64,000 bases of DNA from Portunus trituberculatus (lineage: Eukaryota > Arthropoda > Malacostraca > Decapoda > Portunidae). A program made the translations under genes and the position numbers. Shown here one piece after another: positions 1 to 11,744 of this stretch. The stretch is taken from NCBI RefSeq assembly GCF_017591435.1, contig NC_059289.1:14304426-14368425 (forward strand). Direction: 5' to 3'. The notes beneath the pieces are model-generated. The model saw only the letters and a program-made list of their open reading frames with translations. It did no database searches and was not told where the DNA came from. Position 1 is the stretch's first letter, and every line of letters begins with the position of its first letter.

Positions 1-21
1 CACACACACACACACACACAC
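1..21. repeat. (CA)n microsatellite, cut by window edge
   Basis: The window opens inside a perfect CA run of about ten units. Its true length is unknown because the left part lies outside the window. Confidence 0.95.
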
Positions 22-639
22 GAAATTACATTGTTCCATACGTATGTACGAGTATAAACAAATTTTTACACACTCTAATACACATGTACATACGCTCATG
101 TTATATGTGATTTTACATAAATAAACGGAACTGCACACACAGGTAAATACACCTCGGGAAGGGCAGGGCTCAGACTGTAACAGACGAGGTCAGGCACCAG
201 CGCGCAGGCTCTTGAGGGTAATATGGCTTCCCCATCATATATTTAGGGAGAAAAAATACGTGGAATATATTTGATAAGCTTGGTCTATCATTATCCGTTG
301 TTACCGGTGGAGTATATTGCAAACAGAGCGGCACTTACTCAAGCTTTCAAATGGGTCAGGAATGCGCCGCCTCACCTGTAACTGAACACTCCAGGTCGCA
401 GGTCTTGAGTTTTCGTCTGTCGCTGGAGGTAAAGGTGGGCTGGTGGTCTTGGGTGGTGGTGTGGGAGGGGGTAGAGGAGGGTGGAGAGATGAGGGACGTG
501 AGGTGAAAAGCTTAGCCAGTAACGTCTGACTGGGCTGTCCTGGAGTTCTTTCCTCCGTTAAGTCATCCATCATGTGTCCTGTCACCTGACTAGTTCTGAA
601 GCACCTGCGACTCACTGTTTGCATCCCTTTGTGGCTCAG

Positions 640-1660
640 TTTTGATCTTATCCCCTTTGTGGCGCTGAGAGTGATTGTGCGGCTAGTATGCTGGGCACGG
701 CGAGGCGGCGTGTCGGGGCGGTGAGGAATATTGCGCCTGGGAGGTTGAGGCCGCGGGCGTGAGTGAAAAGAGGGAGAGAATCACGGCTTTCTGGGAAAAA
801 GTAATGGCGGTCTGACGCTGATGAGAGGACCTGAGGGGCGGGGCTCGAACCTCAGAGTGTCGGTCTCTCGCTTTACCAACACTTGCATACGTGTTTCACT
901 GATACTTTGCATTGTTGTTTATGTTCGTCATGCGGGAAGACGTTCGTCACGCCCGGCGGGGGATAGGGAGGGGCGTCACGTGCATTATTTTAAGGAGGAT
1001 TTCAAATTATGGCGGCGGCGTCTGGAGCCTCGCCTGTGCCGGGTGTTTATGGCTCGTGAATCAACACTTCGCCTCGACGAGCGATCCATTACGTCTGCTT
1101 GCCGTATCATTGTTTGGGATGCATAAAGTGTTCGCGCCGTCTGTCTCGAGGTAACTGTGGCGTCCTCCGCGGCACGCCTCCGCCCCGCAACCCCGCACAC
1201 GACGACCCTCACGACCTCGCCGCCGTACATCAGCAGCGACGACCCCAAGGGGCAGCCTCTCGGCGGGACCTGCAGATACCGAGGGTGGAGTCTTCCATGC
1301 AGGGGAGGGGGAGGGGAATGATAGACTTTGACACCCAGAGTCGCCCATCAGTTGTCAGAAGTTACCGCTACAAATGTGTGTCGGGGTAGGGTGAGGCGCG
1401 GCGGGCGGAACTCCCTGCCTGGGGGACCGTGTACTTACCTGGGTGCCCGCCCTCACCCACAGAGCGGGTAAGGGCGGGTCCTGCCAGGCGTGGAGCGGGC
1501 CTATGTCATATTGATGATGGCTATACCTTTTGAGAGCGCCCGGGTAGCGGCCCTCCCCAGCCCGGCGCTTAGATAGTATTGGTTATGTAGATTGTTTAGT
1601 GATGGGTCGGCGTGGGGCGAGGGCGTGGTCCGCTATACTCGGGGAGCGACCCTCCGCCCG
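640..1660. other. GC- and CpG-rich stretch
   Basis: By eye this kilobase is clearly richer in G, C and CpG than its flanks, with repeated GGCG and CGCC words. It includes a perfect-looking minus-strand 5' splice-site motif (about 1430-1440) and a 13-bp imperfect hairpin (1446-1478). CpG-rich DNA can mark a promoter or first exon, but no TATA/Inr pair or coding frame supports that here. It may simply be a GC-rich isochore patch. Confidence 0.45.
1446..1478. repeat. Imperfect 13-bp inverted repeat (hairpin)
   Basis: Arm 1446-1458 (CCCGCCCTCACCC) and arm 1466-1478 (GGGTAAGGGCGGG) pair with one wobble position around a 7-nt loop. It is GC-rich and could form a stable stem. Its role is unknown. 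Confidence 0.7.
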
Positions 1661-2465
1661 CATCACGCTAGGCTCAGCCTAAATAGAACAATAGGCCGCA
1701 CGAACATCATTGCTGCATGGCTGTCCTTCCTGCAGACTAAGCGTGTGACGCAAGACTGTTGGAACTGAAACTGTGCTCACTGTTCCTGAAGGAATACAAA
1801 GTGACAGTGACTGAAAACCTGCATCCAATTTGAGCCGCATCCAAAAAGAAAGGTTGTTTTGCAGAATGCTACACTGAAAGTAAAATATTATCGCGAAATT
1901 CAACATTTAAAGTGTAAATGTTTTCTGTCTTACATTTGAATGAAAAGAAAAATAGTAATGGTAAAATTTAAATACGACATTGATGAAGGTTTATTTGTAG
2001 TTGCCTTCGGAAATACAGCATACAACATTGAAGATTAGTCCGCATTTAACAGAGAAAAAACATAAAACCTTAAAAAGCCAACTATCTCCTTGTCACTGAC
2101 TCTCCGGGATTTTTCCAGTAACTACAGAAGAGGATTTTTCATTTTGCTTATAGTGAAATAAATAGATACGAAAGAAATAAACGAGAGAAAAAAAACACTA
2201 ATGGTGAAAAAAATCTAAAAATAAATGGCCACTCATTCAGAATGTTCACCACCTTTGATTCCTCGTGTCCAGATTCCCGTGTGTGTGCACGGCGTGCGTG
2301 TCCCATCCCTCGCCCGGCCCTGCCCTTGGTCACTTTTCACTGCTCTTCGTCCGTCTCCATCCTCGTGTTGATTCAGGCGGCCGGGTGGATCGAATAATAT
2401 GGAATTAAACCTCCGGGTGAGCCTTTGTGTTAGTTGTAACCATGCGGCGGGGCTGCAGGGGGCCT

Positions 2466-2518
2466 CACCACTACCACCACCACCACCACCACCACCACCA
2501 CCACCACCACCACCACCA
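2466..2518. repeat. (CAC)n trinucleotide array
   Basis: About 15 CAC units with one early interruption. It reads as poly-Thr, poly-His or poly-Pro in the plus frames and explains the glycine- and valine-rich open frames on the minus strand. Confidence 0.97.
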
Positions 2519-2638
2519 TCGTCATTGTCATCACGGGATCCATTCGCCAAGTGTCCGTAAAAGGTCGTGATTTACAGGAAAGAGAAATTTTTGTCATTCG
2601 ACGCCAGAAAATGCGACAAAAATAAAAATCTTGATGTC

Positions 2639-2641
<3 letters not shown>

Positions 2642-2697
<56 letters not shown>
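2642..2697. repeat. (GA)n microsatellite
   Basis: A perfect GA run of about 28 units, followed by a short GTGAGAGAGTGA imperfect extension. Confidence 0.98.
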
Positions 2698-2700
<3 letters not shown>

Positions 2701-2740
2701 GAGAGTGACAAGAAACGGACATTACCAAGATTAGACGACG

Positions 2741-2742
<2 letters not shown>

Positions 2743-2787
<45 letters not shown>
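2743..2787. repeat. (GT)n microsatellite
   Basis: A perfect GT run of about 22 units, 45 bases after a GA array. Confidence 0.98.
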
Positions 2788-2788
<1 letters not shown>

Positions 2789-2829
2789 CTTTTGGAAGCT
2801 GTAAGATAGGTGATTTATGCAACTGAGAA

Positions 2830-3122
2830 GCGACGCGCAACCTTCCTTCCTCTTCCTCCTTCGTGGCGGTGAAGAAAGAAGATTAATAGAGGATGTATGA
2901 GTGAGGCCAGGGGACGGCAGACGCGCTGAAGGGGAGCAGAAGGTAAATAAAGGCAAAGGATCTGTAGAATATGAGGGAGGAGAGGGTGAGAGAGGTGAGG
3001 GGTAGGCGTGGGAAGGGAAAGGAAGGAAGGGGGAGCGAGAGGAGAGGGTATAGGGAAGGGAGGAAAGAGAGGGAAGGAAGAGAAAGGAAAAGAAAGGCGA
3101 GTGAAGGGGAAGGAGAGTTGGG

Positions 3123-3170
<48 letters not shown>

Positions 3171-3201
3171 AGAAAGAGAAAGAGAGAGAGAGAGAGAGAG
3201 A
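2830..3201. repeat. Purine-rich tract ending in (GA)n
   Basis: From about 2860 the plus strand is strongly purine-biased (GGAAGG, GAGGGA words). It ends in GA runs at 3125-3167 and 3181-3200, separated by CTGAGAAAGAGAA. It looks like decayed GA/GGAA simple sequence and explains the Glu/Arg and Ser/Leu open frames. Confidence 0.9.
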
Positions 3202-4302
3202 CCGTCAATGAAAAGTTCTATAAATGTGTCCTTCTTACGAAATGCACAAGTATAAAAGGGCGAGGAACTGAGAGGAAGGAAAAAAAGAGAATTCGTCAGA
3301 GAATGGGCCGAGTGTGGGTTTGAATGGTTAGTCTGCCACCTGGGACAAAGACGACGGCGTGAGTTTCGTCCCGCTCCATTTCACGCCCAGTTTCTTCGTT
3401 TCCTTTTTTCCAGGCTATTTTTTCCTCGTTATTTCCTGAATCCTTATGCATCCGAGGGCCAGTTGGGTGATAGTGAAGCAAGCTGGGGGCGTCTCTACTG
3501 GGGGTGGGGGAGGCGACTGTGGTGGAGCGAGGAGGGCGGGCGGGCGGGGCGGGCTTGGACGGAAAGTAATGCCCCACCCTGGTCACTCCGACGCAAGGAC
3601 AAAGAGACCACGGTTGCCACGCCTCGCCAGATCGTGCTTATCGTTTATCTGAGGTTTGCGTCTCCTCGTATCTGCGTTTCGTTCTTTGGATGCTTCAGCA
3701 GGGCAGGGAGGCTGGTCGTGGCCAGGGAGAAGGCTGGAGTAGCGTGGGGCGAAGGCGAGAACAGCATGGGAGCCAAGTCCCTGAAGAGTCCCTTGCTAGT
3801 GGTAATTTTGCTCTTCGTAGGTTGTTGCATTATTGTCTCCCTCTGTCCAGGTCTTTAGTAACACCTCAGATTAGGTAGACTCAAAGCGCCCATGAAAAAG
3901 TGTGTAGACTGTGTATTTATAGGGCAAAAAAGCCTTATTTAGTTAGTGTTTTCTGTGGGTTTCTTTGTGTCGTTTTCGTTCCCGACACTTTTTCTGTGTT
4001 CCTTCATTTCTTGGTGTCCGCCTCCTCGCCGGACACGCCGCCACACATCCACGTTCTCTTAATCGCCAACTTCTCTCTAGGATCTCAAGTAAAGTTAATA
4101 CGCATCAATGTTTGGCGATGCCTCTATCGTTCTGGTGCTGTTGGGATTGTTAGTCCCACAGGATCGCCGGTCGTCCGGCAGGCGTCACGCTATACCCTCA
4201 CGTCACCCGAAAAGATGCTCTGCGCCCAGATTATCCCTGTAGCTTATCTTCAGACAGAGCTGTGGCCAGGACGAGGGATGTCTCCAGCCTCGATTACAAA
4301 GA

Positions 4303-4304
<2 letters not shown>
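3202..4304. other. Unique sequence with a TATA-like motif and a G-rich tract
   Basis: No recognised gene. A consensus TATAAAAGG lies at 3251-3259, 50 bases after a GA array, but no arthropod TCAGT initiator sits 30 bases downstream. A G-quadruplex candidate lies at 3534-3553. Open frames at 3463-3858 and 3900-4496 (plus) carry no known domain. Confidence 0.5.
3534..3553 (+). other. G-quadruplex candidate
   Basis: Five consecutive G runs of three or four separated by single C bases (GGGCGGGCGGGCGGGGCGGG). This fits the G3+ N1 pattern of a very stable intramolecular quadruplex. Confidence 0.75.

Positions 4305-4349
<45 letters not shown>
4305..4349. repeat. (GT)n microsatellite
   Basis: A perfect GT run of about 22 units. 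Confidence 0.98.
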
Positions 4350-4350
<1 letters not shown>

Positions 4351-6169
4351 CTGTCAGTGGAAGGGAGGGACAACACGGCTCAGGAAGGAGGAAGGGGAAG
4401 GGAGGGATGCCCGCCTTGCGCCAGGCCTCACAAGCGCCTCGCAGCCCAGTCTTCAGTAACGACTATTTTATTGCGCGTCCCGAGTCTAATTTCTGATGAC
4501 CAATTCAAAAGAAAGACAGCCATCTGGTGGTCACGTCAGAACCCCGCGAAATGACGAGTTTTTGCCCCGGGCTGAACCCTCCACGCTGAGGAAATGATCG
4601 TTTTATTCAGCGGGCGAGGCGGCTGGTAGCGGCGCCCGGCCCGCCACCCTGCTCTTATTACCGCCTCGTGCACAGCCTATCATTGATACTGTAAATAGAC
4701 TTTATATTTTGCATTCTGGTGCCCAAACACTTTTGTCGAGTTTCCACCACTTATATAAATCATCTATTGTAGCTACAGCGCTCGTACATTTGCTTTACAA
4801 TCCTTGATGTGTGTGTGAGTTTGATTGACGTGAGCGTGGTGAACCAACACCCTGGCACGCCCGCCGCCAGGTCGGCAACACTAGGGCGGGCTGGGCGGCG
4901 GCTGCGAGCCGTCAGGGGTAATAGAGAATTTTGTTCTGGAATTAGGCTGCGGTCGCCCGGCCGTCATCTAAAGGCAGGTCTGACCTTCAGAAGCAGGGAG
5001 CCCTTCATGGCGCCCTGCCGCTCGCCTTCTGCGAGTTGGTGGGGAGTGCCGCCACTGAAATTACACATTGTGAATAATATATGGAATCAAGTTAATGGAT
5101 ATTTAATTTCTTTTTTAATATGAGTATATGGAACGACTACCTGGTATTCATAACTGATGGATGACTTAATCCTTGATGGAAGACGGGGCGGGAGGACGGA
5201 GCGATGGAGTCAGAGTGATGGTTGAAGGGTGAGGGGTGAGGGAGGGGATGGAGGCCGATACATGAGGGGGCTGCGGTACAGGGGTGTTGAGGGGATGCAG
5301 GAGCCTCACTGCCAGTCGATGCCGCCCATTTATCTTTGGCGGCCTTCGCCAAGGTCACTAAGGCGACCACAAATCTCATCTTGCGGGTTACTTATTTCAC
5401 TTGGCGTCCTTCACACCCTCACAGTCTCTTCCATACTCCGACACCCTCATATGAGTAGCCTCACAGCCTTATCCACACAGTGTTCATTACACTCACGTCC
5501 TTACTTACTCACATAACCACCAGCTTTCCCTTCGGCATCAACACTCGCACCTCCTGTTGCTTTGGTGGAAGACATTCTTGTGTGTTGTGATCGACCATTG
5601 GAGGTGACGCACCGGTGTTACTCCCTGTAGGCCTGTGGCGCCCCGTCCATCACGCCTTCTCGGCATTGTTCCTTTCCCCGTGTGTTCACATCATGGCTCA
5701 CTCACCTGGAAATATTAGAGTTCACCTGAGTTTTCATTTCTGAGGGACCACGCACCTGGCTCAATGTTTCTCAGACAGGCTGCGGTTACCTTATTATGTC
5801 GCCACGGAGGGATATTTGGGCCATTCATAGTGGCCTGGTGTGACCTCGAAAAGCTGTGAAGACTTGCCCACCGTCTGGCTCCTGTGTTAAGGTGTGCAAA
5901 GTTAGTTATTGAGAACGTGTGCTATTTGTCTTCCATCCTGGCCTGCATGTTGTCATTGATCTGGATTTCTGTTATGTAAGGAGTATCTGTGCATTCCTGA
6001 TCGACATTCTTGTTTTCCGTTTTGCTCAGTATTATCAGTTTCACGGAGAATGTCTGCTTTTACATTTTTGTTCATATTTTATTCCTGCGATGCATATATT
6101 TTCTTTCATTCTCTTCTTTCACCTTCCTTTTTTTGTCGTAAGTGGTTTTCGTTTTCTTCCATCCTATCA
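4350..6169. other. Unique sequence without a recognised gene
   Basis: Mixed-composition DNA, somewhat GC-rich at 4560-5060, with no recognised coding, RNA or mobile feature. Frames at 4809-5123 and 5919-6296 show no known domain; the second runs into the trinucleotide array that follows. Confidence 0.6.
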
Positions 6170-6281
6170 CTATTATCATCATTATCATCATCATCATCAT
6201 CGTCATCATCAATATTGCGACCACCACCACCACCACGACCCAAGCAGCAGCAGCAGCAGCAGCAGGAGGAGGAGCAGCAGG
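6170..6281. repeat. Compound trinucleotide array ATC-CAC-AGC-AGG
   Basis: ATC/ATT units (about 6175-6211) give way to CAC units (6221-6236), then AGC units (6243-6264), then AGG and AGC units. Four trinucleotide motifs adjoin with almost no spacer. Confidence 0.95.
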
Positions 6282-6354
6282 TGTACACTCAGCTAATGGA
6301 ATAACGGGTCACCTCAGACACCACATCGATGCATTAACGCACTTAGGCTAACAT

Positions 6355-6490
6355 GCTCTCCCTCCTCCCCTCCTTCTCTTCCTCCCTCCTCCTTCTCTCC
6401 ATTTTTCTCCCTCTCTTTCCTCCTTAATTTTCTCTTCCATCCCTCTTCCTCTTCCTCCTCCATCATTACTGTTATCTCATCATTCTTCTC
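6355..6490. repeat. Pyrimidine-rich CCT/CTT tract
   Basis: Almost purely C and T on the plus strand with CCTCC and TTCTC words. It looks like a decayed CCT/CTT simple repeat. No gene is seen in 6282-6703. Confidence 0.8.
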
Positions 6491-6703
6491 TCGGTTCTCT
6501 CATATCTCCTGTGGTTTTTGTGTTATGTTATTTAAGGTCATTTTTTTGTATTCATTTGATGGCTGCACTGATAAGATGACTCTGTACTTACTGACGTTTT
6601 CTTCTCAGTTGGCCGCTGTTGTTATGCCTTCTTTATTTTGTCGAACTCTTCATTTCCTTCCTTCTTCCTTTACTTCGTTCTTTTACTGCCTTTCTCCCTA
6701 CCT

Positions 6704-6787
6704 TCCTCCTCCTCCTCCTCCTCCTCCTCCTCCTCCTCCTCCTCCTCCTCCTCCTCCTCCTCCTCCTCCTCCTCCTCCTCCTCCTCC
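6704..6787. repeat. (CCT)n trinucleotide array
   Basis: About 28 nearly perfect CCT units. It produces the poly-Pro, poly-Leu and poly-Ser open frames seen in the three plus frames. Confidence 0.98.
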
Positions 6788-6888
6788 ACATTGCCACCCA
6801 CTGTGCATATGGCCTGTAGACTGTAATTTGTGCTCAGATGATATATTACATCGTACAGCCGCGCACGCGTGTCTGTGTCTGTGCTTGT

Positions 6889-6890
<2 letters not shown>

Positions 6891-6968
<78 letters not shown>
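6891..6968. repeat. (GT)n microsatellite with GCGT leader
   Basis: Alternating purine-pyrimidine DNA: a GCGCACGCGT and GCGTGTGCGT leader from about 6861, then a long GT run. The whole block is suited to the left-handed Z form. Confidence 0.97.
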
Positions 6969-6969
<1 letters not shown>

Positions 6970-7129
6970 CGAGTGATTCCGTGTTACTGATAAACAGATA
7001 GAAGTAGATTCAACACATCAATAACATGAATTTGAATTTTTCTTAGCACGTAAAAGTTTTTTAGGATAGAGTATTTGTTGCCTCTTTGTTTATTCTCACT
7101 CCTTTGTTCGTTATTCACACCGGTAAGAG

Positions 7130-7410
7130 TGTCTGGGAGAGAGGGAAGAGCAGAGTGTATGGCGTGAAGAGAATTGGAGGAGGAAGAGGAGGAGGAGGAG
7201 AAGGAAGGGAAAGAGAGGGAGGGAGAGTAGAGGAAAAAAAAGACGAGGAGAGGGGAGAGGAGGTAGGAGGTCAGACGAGGGGAGAAAATCATGCCACAGG
7301 GTACAGAAGTGTCCATTGACCGCCTCTACCTGCCTCCCTTCCCTCCTTCTTTCTTCCCTTCCCTCTCCTCCTACTTTCCCTCCCCTCCCACCTCTCCCTT
7401 CATGACCTAG
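7130..7410. repeat. Purine-rich tract followed by pyrimidine-rich tract
   Basis: 7137-7278 is nearly all purine (GGA, GAGG words); 7318-7405 is nearly all pyrimidine (CCTTC, CTCC words). The strand bias flips across about 40 bases, so the two halves could fold back on each other imperfectly. Confidence 0.75.
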
Positions 7411-7541
7411 GAGAACCGTGACGCAGCTGAGGTAGAGAAGAAAGAAATGGCACAGAGGAAGGAGGGAGTGGAGGAAAGGAGAGAATATGTGGTGCAAGTG
7501 GAGAAAAGGATAGACACAGTGGAGGAGGGAAAGTGTGGACT

Positions 7542-7552
7542 GGGGGGGGGGG
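7542..7552. repeat. Poly-G run
   Basis: Eleven consecutive G bases. Confidence 0.95.
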
Positions 7553-7674
7553 AGGCAGGTTACAAATGGAGTAGGAAAGCAATTGCCACAACACATTAGA
7601 CTCTTGTCGATAGGGGTGTGGGTGAAATTAGTGTAGATAATCATGTATTTCACTGCAGCAATGGAGGTGGTGTG

Positions 7675-8240
7675 TGTTGTGGTGGTGGTGGTGCTAGTGG
7701 TATTGTGGTTTTGCTCATATTAGAGGTGGTACTTGTGTTTATTGGTGTGGTGGTGGTGGAAATGGTAGTACTGAAGTGGTATTGTAGTGGTGGTGATGGT
7801 GGTGTTGTGGTGTTACTGGTATTAGAGGAAGTAGTCTTGTATTTTGGTATGGTGGTGGAGATGGTAGTATTGAAGTGGTATTGTAGTGGTGGCGATGGCG
7901 GTGTTGGTGGTGGTGGTGGTAGTGGTGATGGTATTGGTGGTGGTGGTGTTGTCGTGGTACTGGTATTAGCGGTAGTAGTCGCGTGAAATGGTGTGATGGT
8001 GGTGGTATTGTGAAGCTGGCGGCAGTAGTGTACGCGTATTGTGATGGTAGTGATAGTGGTAGTGGTGTTGGTGGTGGTGTTGGTGGTGGTGGTGGTGGTA
8101 TTGTGGCTTTACTCGTACTAGAGGTGGTAGTCGTATGTATTGGTGTGATGTTGAGAATGGTAGTAGTGTAGTGGTATTGTGGTGGTGGTGTTGGTGGTGG
8201 TAGTAATGCATTGTGGGGTTGGTGGTGGTGGTGGTAACAT
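7675..8240. repeat. TGG-rich higher-order tandem repeat
   Basis: The block is full of GGT/TGG triplets but also carries a longer diverged unit of about 100-150 bases. Landmarks are GTATTAGAGG-like words near 7718, 7821, 7964 and 8119, each followed by TAGT and by GGTATTG. Four unit starts fall near 7690, 7800, 7945 and 8095. The frames here encode only low-complexity Val/Gly or His/Thr runs. Confidence 0.85.
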
Positions 8241-9653
8241 AATGACCTTATCACTAACATTCTTGCACATATCTGTTGTCAATACCGTTGTTTTTGTTGG
8301 CTCCTAACACTCTTAGCACCCAATAGATCAAGTGGTGAAGGCTGATAGACACGCACGAACCTTCAGGGTACATGCTTATCTGTCTATGTTTAGAGAAATG
8401 TTGATAATGGCAGGTAATTGGATGAGCTTGTCCTTGATATCGACAGGTGTGAACTCGCTTATACTTCTGTGAACCATTAAAGCGATGAGATATTAATAAT
8501 CTGTACACCTGAGAGGGAGGTCTGTGTTGTGCTGCTCCTCTGATCTTCTTTATGACGCCTTTTTACATATAGACTGGGAGGATGCAAAACACATGGTTAG
8601 GTTGTTTTCATGTTGTTTACTGCTGAACGCATCATCGTTCTGGAATTGATAGGAAAGGATAAAGGTCTTCATTGTATTTTTTTGAACGGGAAAGGTATAT
8701 AAATGGGATCGTAGTTATGTTCTAGAGTTGAATGAAGAATTAATTTTTTTTTTCCTTTTCTATTCATAGTTTGTAAGGAATTGGACCCTGCAGGAGTTTC
8801 AGAATAGATGCTAATATTTTTTACACGACAAAATTCTTCAGTGAATAGAGTGAATGAGGATTATGAGCCTTAGTGTCTTTTATTTCATCTGTAATTCAAC
8901 TCGGTGACATAGTTACATGTTCTCGAATTAAAGCAGTTCATCCCCCTTTTTTTTTATCATTAAATCGAGTGTAATCTTCTTCGTTAACGGGACGTGCAAG
9001 AAAAGTAAAAAAAAAAAAAAAAAAGAAAAAGGAAAAAAAGAAAAGAAAAGAAATATCACTGTTAAACGAATTGAACTTGGTGAAGGTGTGAATAGAAACA
9101 TGACTTGGAGTGGAGAAAAACACATATTCAATTGTAGTCTTATGCATTCACTACCACTGTCACCACCACCACCACCACCACCGCATTGACTGCTCCGGGA
9201 CGAGTGAATGCTCTGGTGCCTGGAAACGGTAATTCTCGGAAGCTTCTTTAAATTATTTTTTGTCCCCGATGTGCGTCAAACAATTTCATGGCTGGTGGAG
9301 GTCGCGATTGTCTATTGGTTCTGGCGAGAGTTATACTTAAGGTGCACTTTAGGCGCGTTGGAATTGGCCGGAGCGTGAATTGCGTTTTCTGAGATGTGGC
9401 GCCAGTGGTGGTGTGAAGCTGGTAATGGTGGTGGCAGTCGTGGTGGTGGTTGAAAGTAATAGCGACTGCGGTGATGATGGTGTGCCGTTGTCATCATCGT
9501 ATAAAGGGGTCTGAATAACATCACAAATCGGTCGTCAGTAGCGATAATGTTCAGTAATGGGAGTTGATGTGGTAATGGTACAGAACGTGCTGTCTTCGTT
9601 AAGGTTGGTGAATGTGATTTTATTTTAGGAACTACAAAACGCCCATTGAACCT

Positions 9654-9656
<3 letters not shown>
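8241..9656. other. Mostly unique sequence with poly-A tract
   Basis: AT-rich to mixed DNA without a recognised gene. It contains an A-rich run at 9007-9052 and a short CCA run at 9163-9182. A TATAAAGG at 9500-9507 has no well-spaced initiator (the nearest TCAGT is 37 bases away). Confidence 0.6.
9007..9052. repeat. Poly-A / A-rich tract
   Basis: A run of about 18 A followed by AAAAAG-type units. It is not preceded by a recognisable retroelement body, so a retroposon tail cannot be shown. Confidence 0.85.

Positions 9657-9749
<93 letters not shown>
9657..9749. repeat. (TC)n microsatellite
   Basis: A perfect TC run of about 46 units. It opens a dense cluster of tracts extending to 10592. Confidence 0.98.
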
Positions 9750-9750
<1 letters not shown>

Positions 9751-9793
9751 ACCAGCATCTCCACGTCCATGCTCAAAGATATAGGCTACTGAT

Positions 9794-9905
<112 letters not shown>

Positions 9906-9922
9906 GGAGGCAATGGTTGTGC

Positions 9923-9926
<4 letters not shown>

Positions 9927-9976
<50 letters not shown>
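9927..9976. repeat. (GA)n microsatellite
   Basis: A perfect GA run of about 25 units, 22 bases after a CA array. Confidence 0.98.
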
Positions 9977-9977
<1 letters not shown>

Positions 9978-10092
9978 GGAGTGACGGAGGAGAGATGATG
10001 GTGGTCTTGATAGCGAAGGAGTGATAGTAGTGTGGTAGATCAAGAAAACAAAGGAACAGGGCCATGTACGGTTCCCTTTTCAAATACTACGA

Positions 10093-10208
<116 letters not shown>

Positions 10209-10307
10209 ATTAATAACCTGCATCAGTCAAAAAAAACAACAACATAAACAACAAGAACAAATTTAGTCTTGCACTACAGCTGATTGCACAAGACAAATCG
10301 TTAGTAT

Positions 10308-10422
<115 letters not shown>

Positions 10423-10521
10423 GGACCAAGCAAGATATGTTGGGGACTCGTTTTATTGCCCTTAAAGTCTCGACCTCAGAGGACATCACGTAAAGAGTCC
10501 TGTCACCAGCGTGCATTGTTT

Positions 10522-10525
<4 letters not shown>

Positions 10526-10592
<67 letters not shown>
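10526..10592. repeat. (GA)n microsatellite
   Basis: A perfect GA run of about 33 units; the last tract of the 9.65-10.6 kb cluster. Confidence 0.98.
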
Positions 10593-10596
<4 letters not shown>

Positions 10597-10882
10597 TATT
10601 TATAAACAGACAGAAAAAATAACTGATTACGTAAAGATGAGAAAATGAAGTGTGTAGAAATACAGCGATTTATTCTTAGTTATGGAATGTTCTGTGCCTT
10701 GATATTGATTCACTACATTGTAAAGCAGACAGAAGCAACACCTGCCACGGATTGTACACTATATAAGCAACCACGAAAGAGCAATTACAGTATTTTAACA
10801 CCTTCAATTAACACACAGACATACACCTTACCTGGACAACAGAGGCAAGAAGATAATAATAAGTAAAGCCAGTATGCACTCC

Positions 10883-10884
<2 letters not shown>

Positions 10885-10916
<32 letters not shown>
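10885..10916. repeat. (CA)n microsatellite
   Basis: A perfect CA run of about 16 units. Confidence 0.97.
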
Positions 10917-10918
<2 letters not shown>

Positions 10919-11361
10919 GAAGCCGGAGCGTTGACACCCTCTAACGTCATACCAGTGTCATCTCAGCCTCTAACTTTTTTTTCTCTCTCCTTCTCTCTCT
11001 CTCCTTGTTTATATTTTCCTCCTGTCACGAACTCGCCTTTCCTTCTTGAGATGCCACGTCTTTTATTATTCATTTTTTATTGTCCACCTCTTTTCTTGGT
11101 ATCATTTGTTCTATTTGCGTGCTTGTTTTTCTTTATTTTTCATCATTTTTTTTTGGGCATCTTCGCTTACGTATGTGCCTCGATGGGTCGCTCAGTCGGC
11201 TGTCTTTTGTTCCTTTGTCTCAGGCTTTGCTCAACACTGACTTTCCTAAGATCGTCAGGAAGGATCAGGGATGAGATGGTGCTCGTATTTTATCTTTCAT
11301 CTTTTTATACTTTTTATTGTATGCTGTGGTCTCAATTCTTTTTTTTTCCTTTTCTGAGTAT

Positions 11362-11363
<2 letters not shown>
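10917..11363. other. T/C-rich unique sequence
   Basis: Strongly pyrimidine-biased plus strand with T runs. The overlapping frames (10874-11467, 11046-11240, 11080-11274) are Leu/Phe/Ser-rich because of this bias, not because they encode a recognised membrane protein. Confidence 0.6.

Positions 11364-11425
<62 letters not shown>
11364..11425. repeat. (GT)n microsatellite
   Basis: A perfect GT run of about 31 units. Confidence 0.98.
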
Positions 11426-11426
<1 letters not shown>

Positions 11427-11483
11427 TTAGTAGAGTCACTGGAGATCACATTATTCACTTTCTTTAAATGTTACGTCACACCT

Positions 11484-11486
<3 letters not shown>

Positions 11487-11558
<72 letters not shown>
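11487..11558. repeat. (CT)n microsatellite
   Basis: A perfect CT run of about 36 units, 61 bases after a GT array. Confidence 0.98.
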
Positions 11559-11562
<4 letters not shown>

Positions 11563-11744
11563 CGTATCTTTGTCCTGTGACCGACTTTTCCCATTCCTTG
11601 CATACATTACTGTCTATCGGGCAAGTATATCCCTCCTGCACATTATTTTTAACTCCCTCCCACACAGTAACACAAATACGCCATAAACTCCCACATGCAT
11701 ACATTTTTACCCTTTTTACAGCTCGAACCGTCATCTTATTTACA

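Larger units (their letters stand above)
22..2465. other. Unique sequence without a recognised gene
   Basis: Mixed-composition DNA with no recognisable protein, RNA gene or transposon. The first ~600 bases and 1680-2240 are AT-rich; 640-1660 is GC- and CpG-rich and is listed separately. The open frames here (for example 301-624 minus, 821-1126 plus, 1099-1389 plus) overlap one another on both strands and show no domain I know, so I do not call them genes. Confidence 0.6.

Noticed and set aside
831..857. A perfect B-box-like GGTTCGAGCCC on the minus strand
   Set aside because: No T stem, anticodon arm or A box at tRNA spacing; the word is part of a small CTGAGG...CCTCAG hairpin.
3251..3259. 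A perfect TATAAAAGG word after a GA array
   Set aside because: No initiator at 28-33 bases downstream and no credible transcript frame.
10645..10866. A 73-residue plus frame with a hydrophobic, signal-peptide-like start (MKCVEIQRFILSYGMF)
   Set aside because: Short, no homologue recognised, no RNA evidence, and the downstream part is featureless. Frames of this length are expected by chance.
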